Source of the DNA: Dichotomocladium elegans
Lineage: Eukaryota; Mucoromycota; Mucoromycetes; Mucorales; Lichtheimiaceae
DNA: 64,000 nt
Direction of reading: 5' to 3'
NCBI GenBank assembly: GCA_025716815.1
Contig: JAIXMN010000019.1
Coordinates: 682,001 to 746,000, forward strand
The translations under genes were made by a program, and so were the position numbers. Under the pieces are notes generated by a model that was given only the letters and a program-made list of their open reading frames with translations, did not search any database and was not told where the DNA came from. Position 1 is the stretch's first letter. Every line of letters starts with the position of its first letter. Below are positions 48,097 through 59,860 of the stretch, one piece after another.

Positions 48097-51000
48097 TTTC
48101 CCAATCTGCCGATCGATCCTTTCATTTGCATATTATTGTCAGTCAGTCAGACCTTCATTGTTTTACTGGTGTATATAATTTCTTTCGTCTTTGCTACACT
48201 CCTTTATCCGTCGCCTTCTATATTCTTTCCACACACTCACTCTCTCACACACGAAAATCGAAAAAATTCTCGTAACATCCCATTTTATCTTTTATTTCCC
48301 CTTTCTTGACACTTTTTCTTTCTCTCATTCTTCTCAAAACCCTTTCGACTCCACCTACCAACCTACTTCCTTCTCATGACATCTCTATATCGCAGAGCAA
48401 GTGCGATATTGGGATTGTTCAACGACGTATGATGGCCGATATTGATGTGCGATGTTTATCGGCATAAGCATTGTATTTCTTTTACTCATGTGGTTTTTTT
48501 TTCTTTTTTCTTTTTTCTTTTCTTTTATTATGTATGTTTTGGAGGGCAACACGTCTTCTATCATGTATGTAACTTTCATTTTCTTTTTTTTCTTTTTCTT
48601 TTTTTTTCCACTCGATTAAAAAAATTGCAATGCACCAACATAGAGTAAGATTGTTATTCACAGATGCAACGGCCAATGAGCAGGGGCCAACCGTCCCAGG
48701 GTCCCCAGAAACGGAGGGACTTTATATAAGGATACTGCCATAATATGTAGAAAGGAACGGGAAAGGTGGATTATTCTCGTTATGTTGCGTCGATCAAGAT
48801 GGCCCAAGTTCTTGCTCTGCAGAAGTCAGAGGAGATGTGAAAGGAAAATAACACAGACAAAGCAAAAGAGTACACCCTGATTTATAAGATGGAGCACTCA
48901 TAGAAGCGGGAAAACCGACGTGCCCGCATATCGAAATCTCCTGGTAGAAGCACCGCGATGCAGTGCTACGTTTCTTTCCCACGCAACCCATTCAGACTGA
49001 TGAGAACATGGGTCGTTGTTGCCGACGTCGCCTGCTTTTATGCTTTCTCGATCGCTGTGGAGATGTGTGTGCGTGTGTAAGCAGAAGAAGGGTTCGTGAT
49101 CGGAAAGCTAAGGACAGGTTAATCATTCATCTTTCTTCTGTTTGACGTTTTCATTCCGCCGCAACCCCATTAACCGTTTCTTTGGATCAACGAGTCTTTG
49201 TTTTGCCCCACCCCCGACCACAGTGTTAGCGCTGTGATGTTGTGAAATAAAAAAGCAGCTGATATTTTCCCTGGAATCTACTTCAACTCCGTGTCCAATA
49301 TCGCCAGACTCTTCTAATACTCCCTTCCCCCAACCCGTTTTTTTTTTAGGCTAGACGCGCCCCGAGTCTGATTTGGATAACTGTCATCCAGTGTTGCGTG
49401 GGAAGGGATAAGGATACGTAGTATTTGGCCTTATGCTTTTCGAGCTAAAAAACCATCTCGAGAAACGCGTGGCCCCTTCTTTCTTTTCTCACGGGGACGA
49501 TGATGTCGCGATTCACGCACGTGACGTGAACTCTGCATAAACCCATTTCCGCTTGTAGCAGGTACACACAGTGTGCGGATAAGCGGATGGGCAAGATAAT
49601 GCAGTAGACACTATATAGGATACAGCATTCGTATAAATTGAAAAGCTATATCTACTTTGCATTCTATCTGACGGGACGATAAGGAAACTGATAACATCAC
49701 CGTGATGCTATCCCAGGATATAAAAATAAAAAAAAAAGGAAGGTCGCGGGCTCGGTTCAGCGTAAAAGCAAAGTTCCACATGTGTCCCTTTTCTCTTTTT
49801 CTGCTTCATAAGCTAATCTTTTATCTAAACTCAGAAGTTATTACGGAAGTATGCGGATGTGGAACGTTCTCAGTGATGGATGAGCATGACCGCTTTGACG
49901 CCATGTTCTGTGTGGAGGATCGCCCTTTTGTTCTGTGAATGAATGAAGGAATTGCTATAGGTCTGATAGGTCATTGAAGCGATGGAAAAGGGAAGTTTTG
50001 CGGTTGCTCATCGCTATTGGCTCTCTAATGACAATCACGCCCGTTCGGGAAAAAGAGGGCGGGATGCTGACGAGAGAAAGGTTGTTGTGTCAAAAGTTTT
50101 GGGGGGTGAACCAATGAAATTGGGGCTCATTCCATTCTTCAATCAAATGGCATCGGAGGTGTCATCTAAACCCTTTTGAAACCTTGGGATCCTTTTTTAG
50201 GTTGCTCTATCAAATCTTCTGGGGTTGAGCCAAGTGTTGACCTTACCGCCTTTTTCCCTTCAAGATGGGTGGGTGTGGGGCAAATGAAAGATTTTTTTCT
50301 GCTGTTGTTGTTGTTTTGATTGCCTCAAGTTAAAAAAAAAGTTCCGCCGGGGAGCGTGTTTCTCAGCAACTACCCAAGATATGCTTTTAAAGGAAGGAAC
50401 CTTTTTGCTGAATGCTATTTGATAAGATAGTTGTGCGACAGGCCAACCCCCATTTCGATCTCCAGGGGAGTTTGCATTTGGAAAATAATATCCGCAACCA
50501 AAGAAATTTTCTAAATGTAGCATGATGAGCGAGCGGGTTTGCGCGCATGCAAGGACATTACCTCCAGACATTTGCAGTTTTTATGGGGTGATCTGAAATA
50601 GCTATGGTACTCCTCGTTGGCATGATGCACACATACACACGTGCGCGCGCAGCAACACAAAATCCAGTTGTCAAATCTTTGTGTTATTTCATCCTTACAA
50701 TTAGAAATGCGTGTCGAAGCGTTTTCATGCCGCTTTGCTTCTCTCGCCGCCGCCGCCACCACCATACAGACGCCTATGGAAAGATAGAACCTATAAGAGG
50801 AAAACCAGGAGAAACAATCATAGTAGGAGTTTTGAAAAAAAAAAGTTGAGATCTACTTGCCATGAACGAGATTTATCGCTATCAATTAGATAACGTCAAT
50901 TCTTGAGACCAGGTGACATGTGGACCCTGCATAGCCGTGAGAACAACCGTGAGAATAATTCAGGAAATTGGACAAGGATCATGCCAGAGCTTGCCGTATG

Positions 51001-51375
51001 TCTTTCTTTTAATTCTGATCCATATCAAAGGACTACTGAAAGCTCTTCGACGCGATCCATCGGGCGAAAACGAAGTGGGGGTTTGAATCGGAGACTCGCT
51101 AGAGCTTGCGTATATGGTATTCAGAGGTCAGGCGAGCAAGAAACTTATTGGATTGTCGGTATTTGGTAGGATTCCACTTGTGAATTGTAAAGCCGATGTC
51201 CCCCAAATCACCCCGCCTTTTTTGATTGGTCCCGACCCCGATCCAGAAAAAAAAAAGAATTGTTCAGAGATAGAACGTCTATATAAAGTCCCCCCGTCAA
51301 GTCTCGTCGTCTCCATTGACGTGGGATCTTTGAATCTTTCTTCTTTTTTTCACAAAAGCCCCATTAACAAAGACC
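48097..51375. other. 3.3-kb intergenic region, no gene recognised
   Basis: Begins with the T-rich 3' flank of DHH1 and ends with the promoter of the transporter gene. Several small open frames show no family signature. Poly-purine and poly-pyrimidine tracts are common, e.g. 48491-48527 and 48579-48609. Confidence 0.45.
51279..51288 (+). promoter_or_regulatory. TATA box of the amino-acid transporter gene
   Basis: CTATATAAAG lies about 90 bases before the start codon at 51376, at a typical position for a TATA element with a short leader. Confidence 0.6.
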
Positions 51376-52834
51376 ATGATTGACCAAGAAAGCTTCCACA
51401 AGGACGAAAAGGCCGCATCTATCACACATTCTGTCGAGGAGGTCGTCGATGAAGAAATCGCCATCGAGGGTGAGAACGAATTCGGTCATGGCCAGGGTAG
51501 CTTCCTCACCGCCTACTTCAATGTGGTCTGTGTGGTTGCCGGTACGGGTACCCTTGGATTGCCGCATGCCTTTGCAACGGGTGGCTGGCTTGGTATCCTC
51601 ATCTTGATGTTGGCCTGGGCAATGGCCGTATACAGTGGTATCGCCTTGATTCAATGTCTCTATTACAAACCTGGTGAGCGTCTCCATGACTTCAAAGCTA
51701 TTGGCAAGGCCGCCTTTGGTAAGTTGAAAAGATATAATCGCCCCAGACAACGCTTGTCTCTCTCACACACGAATACATTTTCTCTCATATAAAGGCTGGC
51801 CGGGCTACGCTGTTACTTCCATTTTGCATCTTCTCAACCTCTTTGGCTGTCCTGCTCTTTACTTGGTCTTGGCGTCAGAGAACATGCACGTACTTCTGCA
51901 GGGCACTGTATGTATATTTTTTCCAAAGAAAGAAAAATTTCATCTTCGAAAATACTAAATCTGAGTTTCCCAACAGTCAGGTTCATTGACACAACCCATT
52001 TGGGCTATCATCTGGGGCGCGTTCGTCCTGATCCCCTTAATTGGTTACAAGACTCTGAAGGAAATCACTCTGATGGCAGCGATTGGTGCTATCTGCACCA
52101 TGATGGCTGTGTTTGTCGTTGTGATCCAGGGCCCGATGGACCACAATGCCCATCCAGAGCGCGTCGTTATTCATGATGGTGTCATCTGGGCCGGTTTCCC
52201 TTCTGCACTTGCAACCATTGCATTTTCGTTCGGTGGTAACAACACCTACCCTCATGTGGAGCACGCACTCAAGAAGCCTTCTCAGTGGAAATGGGCTGTC
52301 ACAGCTGGCCTGTCAACCTGCGTTGCGCTCTATTTCTTGACCGCCATCCCCGGCTACTGGAGTTACGGTCGTGACGCCAAGTCCCCCATCTACAACTCTC
52401 TGCCTGACGGTGCGGGCAAGATACTCTCGATGATTGTCATGACCATCCACGTCATTTTCGCCATTCCCATTTATGCTTGCTCCTTCTCCCTGGAGTTTGA
52501 GCGCTTCGTCCATGTGGATGAGAAGCGCATCGGCAAGCTCTTTGCTTTCCTCGCTCGCGCTGCTATCCGTACTGCCACCGTTGTTATCCTCTGTATTCTC
52601 GCTATCTTCATCCCCTACTTTGACTCCTTCATGAGCTTGATCGGTGCCCTCTGCAATTGCGGTCTTGTCTTCTTGATTCCTGTTCTTTGCAACCTGAAGA
52701 TGTACGGCTTCCGCCACCGTCCTATCTACGAGCTGGCTTTTTGCGCCTTGACCCTTGTCCTTGGTATCGTTGGCTGTGTCTTTGGATCGATCGATGCAGT
52801 TAAGGGTTTGATCGCCCATTTCCATGCCGAGTAA
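51376..52834 (+). CDS. AVT/AAAP-family amino-acid transporter
   Basis: Three exons (51376-51718, 51795-51907, 51977-52834) encode 437 residues with about eleven hydrophobic segments. The family start is clear: GQGSFLTAYFNVVCVVAGTG followed by TLGLPHAFATGGWLG, then GGNNTYPHVEHALKKPSQWK and GYWSYGRDAKSPIYNSLP. A 35-residue acidic cytosolic N-terminus precedes the first helix. These secondary transporters move neutral amino acids across vacuolar or plasma membranes; the substrate is not predictable. The third exon is notably C-rich at third positions compared with neighbours, suggesting high expression, as does the TATA box. Confidence 0.92.
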
Positions 52835-53101
52835 CTTTACCTCACCTTTCACCGTTCCAACATCCCTTCTCTCCCTTTTTCCCGTTTCTTATAACTTTCC
52901 ATTTATTGTAACTACTGTGACTTCTATCTTCTTGCCTTTTCTTTATTCTTGCTTGTACATATAACGCCGGCCTTGCAAAAGAAAAATACCTTAATTTTTG
53001 TTTATTACTCCCGTTATTCTTTTTTTTTTTTTGTTCAAATAATAATAAAAAAGAATGATCACATTTCTTGAAAATCCCAAATACAGTATAAACGTGGATG
53101 T

Positions 53102-54304
53102 TTATATGGTTTCATGATGGACACGCAAGGCTATCTGTTGTTGGACTGGCGAGCCAACCCAGAAGAGCAAGATACGCAGCGTGGATCCAGGAACTGGAGT
53201 TGAGATGGATGTGTTATGGAAACACCAGCCCTTGAGTTCCATAAGAGTGACGTCGTCTTCTCTGGCTGTCTGGGAATCGGATTTGACAGGGACGTCAATC
53301 TGGTACGAGGAGAAGAATTATCGAACAGATAAACGCAACACCCGTTCTATGGAAGGGGCATCTTGAAGCCGCTAAACGAAACATGGGCAGTGGCTAAGGG
53401 CAGGAGAAAACATCGAAAAGAGATATCGGTAGGGTCTGTAGGCTCAAATGTCACAGGTATTCGTTGCTGTATTATCTCAGACTGGGGTGATCCAGAACGT
53501 TTTCGGCAATGGGGCAAATGATAGGGAACCCTATCCGATCCTTTGACACGATATCATGCCTAACTGGTCGCCAAGTCGTTGTGGAGCACCAGGCTACGAA
53601 GACCGATCCTTTCACGACTGAAACTACCGAAAAGCGGGTAAATCAATGGAAGTGTACGCCATTGCACAAGGCAGAGTTCAATATCCTTAAGGCGTATAAC
53701 AGCAAGTCGACCAATCTCAGATGGAGAGCCCGTCGATCCTTGCATGCTTAGCATCCCCTTAACTGCGATCCTTGACAATGCGTTCATTCCTTTCGTGGTA
53801 TCGTCCTATGAGAAAAGGAACGTAACTGATCAACATATTGTATACTGCGCTGAGGTCACTCAAACAACCGCACAGTTAAGTCTGCCTTATGCATACACAC
53901 ACCCCATTTGCCTTTGACAGCATTAATAATTTCTTCTTCAGCCGCGGTCCATCTCATATTTGATCTTGTTGTTGTTGCTGCTGCTGCTTCTGATGCCGCG
54001 GTTGCCTGAGAGTTGGTAGCGGTATCGCCACCATCAAGGTCTAGTACTTGTTGTTGGATAATAGGAGGAATTGGTTGCGGCGTAGTTGGTGGTACCATGG
54101 GAGGGATCATTGGCACTGAACTATCGTTAATCTTTTTTTTTAGATTAGCATTGTTTTCCAATCTTGACGCTGTAAAATGCACTGTTTTTAAATTATCTGT
54201 TAAGGTACCAAAGGATTGATATGAGTTCGAGCACGTTGGCGGGGAGGTTGTTGACTTGGGTCTTCAAAGACCAAGCGAAATTGATGTGGGCGTTCTGGAG
54301 GCAT
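53102..54304 (-). CDS. Unknown six-exon protein
   Basis: I assembled six exons (54304-54235, 54196-53901, 53805-53628, 53563-53483, 53435-53383, 53299-53102) whose phases close to 291 residues. Protein-like blocks are NLKTVHFTASRLENNANLKK, a Pro/Gln/Ala-rich linker, MRWTAAEEEIINAVKGKW (helical, faintly SANT-like), SEIGRLAVIRLKDIELCLVQ, DIVSKDRIGFPIICPIAENV, DDVTLMELKGWCFHNTSIS and LRILLFWVGSPVQQQIALRV. I do not recognise the family. The donors of exons 1, 2 and 5 are weak, so local boundaries may be wrong, but the run of coding-like segments on one strand is unlikely by chance. Confidence 0.55.
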
Positions 54305-54777
54305 GTTGTTAAAAAGAATAATGCATCGTAAAAAAGTGCTTTATTATGCAAAGCAAAATGTTATCCTTTTATAAGTTTACAACTCGGAAGGTCTCAAGCA
54401 AACGCTCCAGAATTTTTTTTTAAAAGTGCTGAGTGTAGTACTATTGTTGCACTAATTCAAGAATTTTACAAATTGGGACTTTCAACCGGGGAGGTGCTTG
54501 AGAGCATCCTCAAGAACTGGCTGAGGTACGACTTTCATTTTGGAAAACGCTGTATGTACGGTGGACAAACGTACTGTGCCACTGAGGATTTTAGCCTTTT
54601 CGGATGTCCTATGGTGTAGCATTCCGCTTTCGCTCTGATGTCAAACGATGCACAACAAATAAAGATACGACGACTCCTTCTTCTTTATATACTCCCATTC
54701 TGATATCTGATATCGATGTTTTTCTCTCTTCCTCCCCACTCCCCTCCACTCATTTATCTCTCTGTTTTGCCTTCACC
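54305..54777. promoter_or_regulatory. Spacer and promoter before the HET gene
   Basis: Contains a TATA-like TTTATATAC at 54684 and a pyrimidine-rich leader up to the start codon. It also separates the HET gene from the divergent unknown gene ending at 54304. Confidence 0.45.
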
Positions 54778-56145
54778 ATGTTTGAGAACTTGACCGACAA
54801 GTTCAACGAATCGATGTTCATCCTCAAGTTTACCGGATTTGGTGTCAAGGAGCTGATCTTGTCGATGTACAGCGACTTACGTGCTCTCATGAAGAACCCT
54901 CATTTCAAGTTGATCCATGTCAGACGCCATCTACTTGATAACACCAAGGTCGAGATGCAGCTTGTCACGCCTGCCAACAGCTGGATGATGCGTCGTAAGC
55001 TTGAGATGATGGACTATTATTGTGTTTCTCACTTTTGGGGTGACCCAAGCGAGTGGGAGACGTGGACTGATCATGGTATTCTGGGCGAAGACGGCCAGAC
55101 GCCCGTGTCGGTTCGGATCCGGCCCGACAAAAAGCAAAAACTCCTCGGTCTGCTTGCCGAAAAAGGTGGCTTTTGGTGGGTCGACATCTTTTGTGCGCAG
55201 CAGGCAACGCCATTGGAGATCATGGGCAAGATCTACGGACTTTCCCGGAGGACCTACTGCCTACTCGACTGCGAGCCTAGGAGCATCAAGACCCTTGTCG
55301 ACGCCGAATTCAGCGAGACGATGAAGAAAAAGTTTGCGGACGCGCAGGAGGCCCTTATCGACGGCTATCTTGCACAGGTGGATGGCCATGAGGATGACGA
55401 GACCGTCGACTGGGAGGATGTCGTGGAGGACACAGTCGGATGGTGGTACCGAGAGGACAAGACATCCGGTAGCGGGGATGATGAGGCCGAGACCGCGGCG
55501 ACAGCAGCAGCAGCAGCAGCAGCAGTAACCACTGTGTCTGACGTTCTGGGAGCTCTATGCAGCCTCTTCAGGAGTGAATGGTTCACTCGGGTGTGGACAT
55601 TGCAAGAAGTGGTGCTACCCACGCAAGTTTCCTTTCTGGCCGAGTCAGGGGACTGCTACGAGGCCCTCGATCGTGACACGGACATGGTCGACATCGTTCA
55701 CGTGTGCCACGCGATCGTGCGCGAAGCCAATCTGAAGCTGACTGCGGTCAACAAGCGAGCGAAGATGACAGCCGACAAGCTCTATCTGATGCTGCGGATC
55801 CAGGGATCGATGCAGGAAGACTTATTCATTACGTATGCGATGCAGAAGGACTCCTTAGTTGACTCCTTCCCACGATTGATCAGAACGCTGGCACTCGAGC
55901 GTAGACGATGCCTGGATCCGAGGGACTACGTCTATGGCGTGGCGGGTGTGCTTTGCATTGATGTTCCAAAACTTGAGGACCCGTGCGAGGTGTGGAACGC
56001 ATTCCTAGACGCCCTCCATGAAAGAAGTCCGAGGATCACGCTACCGAGAAATGTGGATCTCCAAGAAGCAACCTGCCTCAGCGAGGTCTTTGGCCACTTT
56101 GATCTTGACGAGCTTAAGGAGCTCGATAAACTTGGAGACGACTGA
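54778..56145 (+). CDS. HET-domain protein (heterokaryon-incompatibility-like), intronless
   Basis: One 455-residue exon. I start it at the CACC-ATG at 54778 (MFENLTDKF); an in-frame ATG at 54604 would add a leader-like Ser/Thr stretch, and a TATA-like TTTATATAC lies at 54684. HET hallmarks appear in order: YYCVSHFWGDPSEWETW, GFWWVDIFCAQQATPLEIMG, a long insert with acidic and Ala-repeat stretches (55498-55527), then SEWFTRVWTLQEVVLPTQV and RRRCLDPRDYVYGVAG. HET domains in filamentous Ascomycota trigger self/non-self cell death and are TIR-like. There is no obvious partner domain such as NACHT or patatin, and no neighbouring incompatibility gene. Assignment is by motif pattern only. Confidence 0.78.
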   Translation: MFENLTDKFNESMFILKFTGFGVKELILSMYSDLRALMKNPHFKLIHVRRHLLDNTKVEMQLVTPANSWMMRRKLEMMDYYCVSHFWGDPSEWETWTDHGILGEDGQTPVSVRIRPDKKQKLLGLLAEKGGFWWVDIFCAQQATPLEIMGKIYGLSRRTYCLLDCEPRSIKTLVDAEFSETMKKKFADAQEALIDGYLAQVDGHEDDETVDWEDVVEDTVGWWYREDKTSGSGDDEAETAATAAAAAAAVTTVSDVLGALCSLFRSEWFTRVWTLQEVVLPTQVSFLAESGDCYEALDRDTDMVDIVHVCHAIVREANLKLTAVNKRAKMTADKLYLMLRIQGSMQEDLFITYAMQKDSLVDSFPRLIRTLALERRRCLDPRDYVYGVAGVLCIDVPKLEDPCEVWNAFLDALHERSPRITLPRNVDLQEATCLSEVFGHFDLDELKELDKLGDD

Positions 56146-56372
56146 TGGGCAACCCTACTCCCCACTCCCCCATGGGTGAGCAGCATTGATTCCCGTGTCC
56201 ATGGCTGAGCCTCGCTCCCCCCACCTTTTTTTTTTTTTTTACCTCAGCCATTCAAACATGACACACAGACAGTGTCCAGTTATTTATACATGTATACAAT
56301 GTATGGAATGTATGTGTATGTTCGTATTTGAGTTCAAATGGATCGCATGCCGATTAGCTACAAAGGAGTACT

Positions 56373-56970
56373 CTAGACTTCAATTACCTAGGATATACAT
56401 ACATATGAATGGATAAATAAGACCTTGAGCCATCCACGCAGACTTACATGGGCGCCTATTAATCCACCAATGATTGCCGCAGCTGCAATGAGGACAAGCC
56501 CAACCATGATCACACCCCACTTGATATATTTGCATACGAGATCCTGATGGGCTTTCCTTGCCGATAGGCGAAAGTCTTCTGCTTCTTTCCGCAGGTTTTC
56601 TAGTTTCCTCACCGCGGAAGGGGAGGATGCTCTCGTCAATATATGTAGATATCTATATAAACATTTTCCTTCTCCCTCTGAAAGTGACAGAGGAAGCAAG
56701 ACAAACCTGCTTTCTTGTAGATGTCGTCCACCTTCTCATCCCGTTTATAGAGCTCGTTGATGTTGTCGTTGAGGAGGTTGATCGTTTCGCGGTATTCGCT
56801 GCTAATTCTTTGTACTTTTTGCATTTGAATCGATGGGGTATGCGGCTCGGCTAGGCCGCGGGAGCCAAAAGGATCAACTGGGACAGACGGCCTGTTTAAA
56901 AGAAAAGCAACGATAAGCGAACGATCTACGTAGATGGTCGACTACGGACGTTTGTTTTCTTTGCTTACAT
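56373..56970 (-). CDS. SNC1: Synaptobrevin-type R-SNARE (SNC1-like)
   Basis: Four coding exons (56970-56969, 56891-56707, 56599-56448, 56387-56373) give 117 residues. The R-SNARE heptads run INLLNDNINELYKRDEKVDD, with the zero-layer Arg in KRDEK, then IYKKAENLRKEAEDFRLSAR, a basic juxtamembrane segment and the tail anchor WGVIMVGLVLIAAAAIIGGL. The last exon supplies only VIEV and the stop. The start is unusual: the only good model joins AT at 56970-56969 to G at 56891, so the ATG is split by an intron, giving MPSVPVDPFG. An alternative start is the Met at 56824, which would lose the variable N-terminus. SNC proteins drive fusion of Golgi vesicles with the plasma membrane. Confidence 0.83.
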
Positions 56971-57128
56971 GAAGCTTTCGAGGTAATAAAGAAGGAGCAA
57001 AGGAAAAAGGGAAAAACAACAATAAATAGCTGTTTTGACCGCGCCACACACACACACACACTTTCAGCCCACATTCACTATGCACAAGGCCAGCCTAGTA
57101 ATCCATCAAGCAGATATGGTTTCTTTAT

Positions 57129-58256
57129 TTACAGCAAGTCAAGTTGCGTGATACGCTCGCCTCGCTCAATCCGCTCCGCCGCCTTGAGTCCCTGAAGCGT
57201 GAGTTCATTGGGGCACTTGTCCGGAGCAAAATGAACAATAAAATCGCCGGGTTGGTATCGTTTGGGGAATGTGTTGAAAGTATGGTCATCATTCTCCAGT
57301 AAGAAAATATGGGGTCGGTTCTCCTCGAACTGCATCATCTGCCACATCGCGCCCTGTTCATATGATGGCCCCTTGTTGTACCATTCCACTACACCCTGGA
57401 CATCACGCAGGAACTGCATGCTCCACGGCGAATAACGCAAAAAGAAAACACCCGCATTCAACATTGGATCTCCGCGAGGTTTGGCAGCAATGAGGTCGAT
57501 TCCCTCGAATTCACCGTCGTAGCGTTGCTTCAGATCGTCAAGAAGCTCAAAGAGCGAACGTTCCTGGTTCATGATGACTGCATCCATGTCCATCCAAAAG
57601 ATCCAGTCGTACTTGGGCAGCACCTTCTCGACGGCATCCATTTTGCCCCAAACCGTCTTGCGGCCCCGCTGCTGCGCAAACTCAGCCGATCGGGCTACAA
57701 AGCTATGTCCGTGGCGAAGAGCGTACTTGCGCTTATTCATCGCTGCAAGCGTGGCTGAGGGCTCCATGCAGTTATCATCGTAAATGTATGACGAAGTCAT
57801 GAGCGCAATGGCCGGCTTCCCGGAAGATGTCACAAGCGTTGTGTTCAATGCCAAATCGTTCGAGTTGCTGACGAGTTCCTCTTCAATATCCTCGTCATCG
57901 TCAAGAGCTTCAACAACAGGCAGTTGCTCGGACAGCGATGCTGAGCGCTGGGTGAAGCACACCACAGACGGTTTGAGGAACGTCCAATAGGAAAGCTCAG
58001 CGAATTCATCATCTTGGTAGACATGAGTGACCACGATATCTTCTGCATGGACCGATTCGATGTTGTTTTCCCAACGTATGAACCGATGCGCATCCTCAGG
58101 ACCGTCCTCGCGCACAAAGACAGGAAGGACCTGTTCTTGTACCTCAGCTGCCGCCTCAGGATCCAATGCGTTCCATACATGGTCAGGATTCCCCATTTTA
58201 GCAATCGATTGCGTCTTTTTCACGGATACAGACAGAGTCATCTCGTTGACGAACAT
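57129..58256 (-). CDS. GT34-family glycosyltransferase (GMA12/MNN10-like)
   Basis: A single 375-residue exon. The catalytic DxD lies in KYDWIFWMDMDAVIMNQERS, preceded by KTVWGKMDAVEKVLPKYDW, and followed by LNAGVFFLRYSPWSMQFL and YEQGAMWQMMQF, all typical of galactosyl/mannosyltransferases of family GT34. Such enzymes extend cell-wall or protein glycans in the Golgi using UDP-Gal or GDP-Man. This copy has no signal anchor: an in-frame stop lies five codons before the first Met, and the first 60 residues are hydrophilic. It is either cytosolic, missing a first exon, or a derived copy. Confidence 0.85.
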   Translation of the reverse strand: MFVNEMTLSVSVKKTQSIAKMGNPDHVWNALDPEAAAEVQEQVLPVFVREDGPEDAHRFIRWENNIESVHAEDIVVTHVYQDDEFAELSYWTFLKPSVVCFTQRSASLSEQLPVVEALDDDEDIEEELVSNSNDLALNTTLVTSSGKPAIALMTSSYIYDDNCMEPSATLAAMNKRKYALRHGHSFVARSAEFAQQRGRKTVWGKMDAVEKVLPKYDWIFWMDMDAVIMNQERSLFELLDDLKQRYDGEFEGIDLIAAKPRGDPMLNAGVFFLRYSPWSMQFLRDVQGVVEWYNKGPSYEQGAMWQMMQFEENRPHIFLLENDDHTFNTFPKRYQPGDFIVHFAPDKCPNELTLQGLKAAERIERGERITQLDLL

Positions 58257-59860
58257 GGATTCATTGAATCAAAGGACAAGATAGTAGTTGACGAGGAGAT
58301 GCACTCTTTATAGATCATCTATTTCACGCCCATTGCCTATCCTAACCCCAGTAAAATGTACATTGAACAAGGCAAGAAAGATTTTCCAGAACTACATGAA
58401 TACTATATATATATATATATATATATCGGCATCCATTTACCGGCACCGTTGGGCGCATGGCATTTGCCTTTGCGTCTCTCTTGATATCAACCGGTTTATA
58501 GCAGAAAGAGCTATTCAACGGAAATCATGGGTGGCTCTTCCATCAGCTTTAACTTATACGGGAAGTAAACTGACAGGTGCTGGTTGGAAATGACACGGAT
58601 ATTCACTTGTTTATAACCTGTTCCTCACTACCTTTCTGCTATCTTTGGTGTACTCCATCAAATGGCCTCACTCTTTATTGTTTGGGACTGCATACGGCTT
58701 CCCTGAAGGATCTCGTTCAAAGTTGGCCATATATCGGTTTTATAATCAATATTGAGAGTGTCCTTTACCATACTTACTGTCAAGACTTCAAAAAAAGAGA
58801 ATGATTAATTGAGAGAGAGTTCTCTGTTGACCCCAGGATTCCGTATTTAGTGTTCTGGTTGTATTGATTGATTTGCTCGACTGCATCCGTTTTATGTAGT
58901 AGAAATACGCTTTATTTTGTTATAAGAAAACGTCATATTACGATCGTCCCAATCAGATCATTTGTCTCAACCCCATTGACATAATCCCATTGTCCTTCCA
59001 GTCCTGTCATGTCCCTGGTACTTATCCGGCTTGGTGCAAGATGTGTTATAGAAAGTACTTTATACCAATCACCCGCCGTAATGTAGTTCTTATCTTGTCC
59101 GACTCTTGTCCTGTTTTTCTTGATATCTTGCTGCAGGCTACACTTCTTTAGTAGTATCAGCATTGTTTTACAATAGCTACCTTATCATTCCTTTTTCTCT
59201 AATGCCAGCGTTATCACTTCTAATTCTGCTTCTACATCGTGTTATACTTTCGTAATCCTGCATGTATTCCTGACATTTCGGTTGCTTTAGGAGAGTATAT
59301 TCTGTGCATTCATGCGTGGACGGAAGGGGAGCTCGGTTCCTTTGTCATATGAGCTGAGAAGCTTGGCAGGTCAACGTCATTGGACGCCACAGGTTACAAC
59401 ATCCGTCCGAGCATGGACATAAAATGAAATCGTCTGCACTTCATACCCGCTTCCCGTTGCGTTTACGAAGATAAAATGCAATAGGTGAAAACTGTCCAGG
59501 CTTTCTCCCTCAGTTTTTGTTTTGCGAATGGACGGCCTGCTGGTTGCATTTTTCTATTGCTTTCTTCTCGTTTGGCGGCAAGCCTTCGGGTTTCAGTCGC
59601 ATCCTTACCGCTTGGTAATGGAAAGGAGGGAAGTTGAAATAAATTGAATAGAATGCGGTCGTTTCTAATTTTAATTGTTTAATTCAAAAACGTTTTGAAT
59701 GTTGGCCACATTTGGGCAGTGCGGCTGCCAAATGCGGCTTTTTTCCAATTTTTTTTTTTCTAATTTTGGAGGGGATGATACAGCGTTGATAACGAGATGT
59801 TGCTTGCTGGAGCATACACATACCGAGGAATATTTCTGTGAACAAACAACATTGGAGATG
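58257..59860. other. Gene-poor region
   Basis: No intact gene. A (TA)n run is at 58404-58426. A minus-strand frame at 58933-59163 is open for 76 codons and weakly protein-like but has no recognised family. The region leads into the transposon debris. Confidence 0.45.
58404..58426. repeat. (TA)n microsatellite
   Basis: An uninterrupted TA dinucleotide run of about eleven units. Confidence 0.9.
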
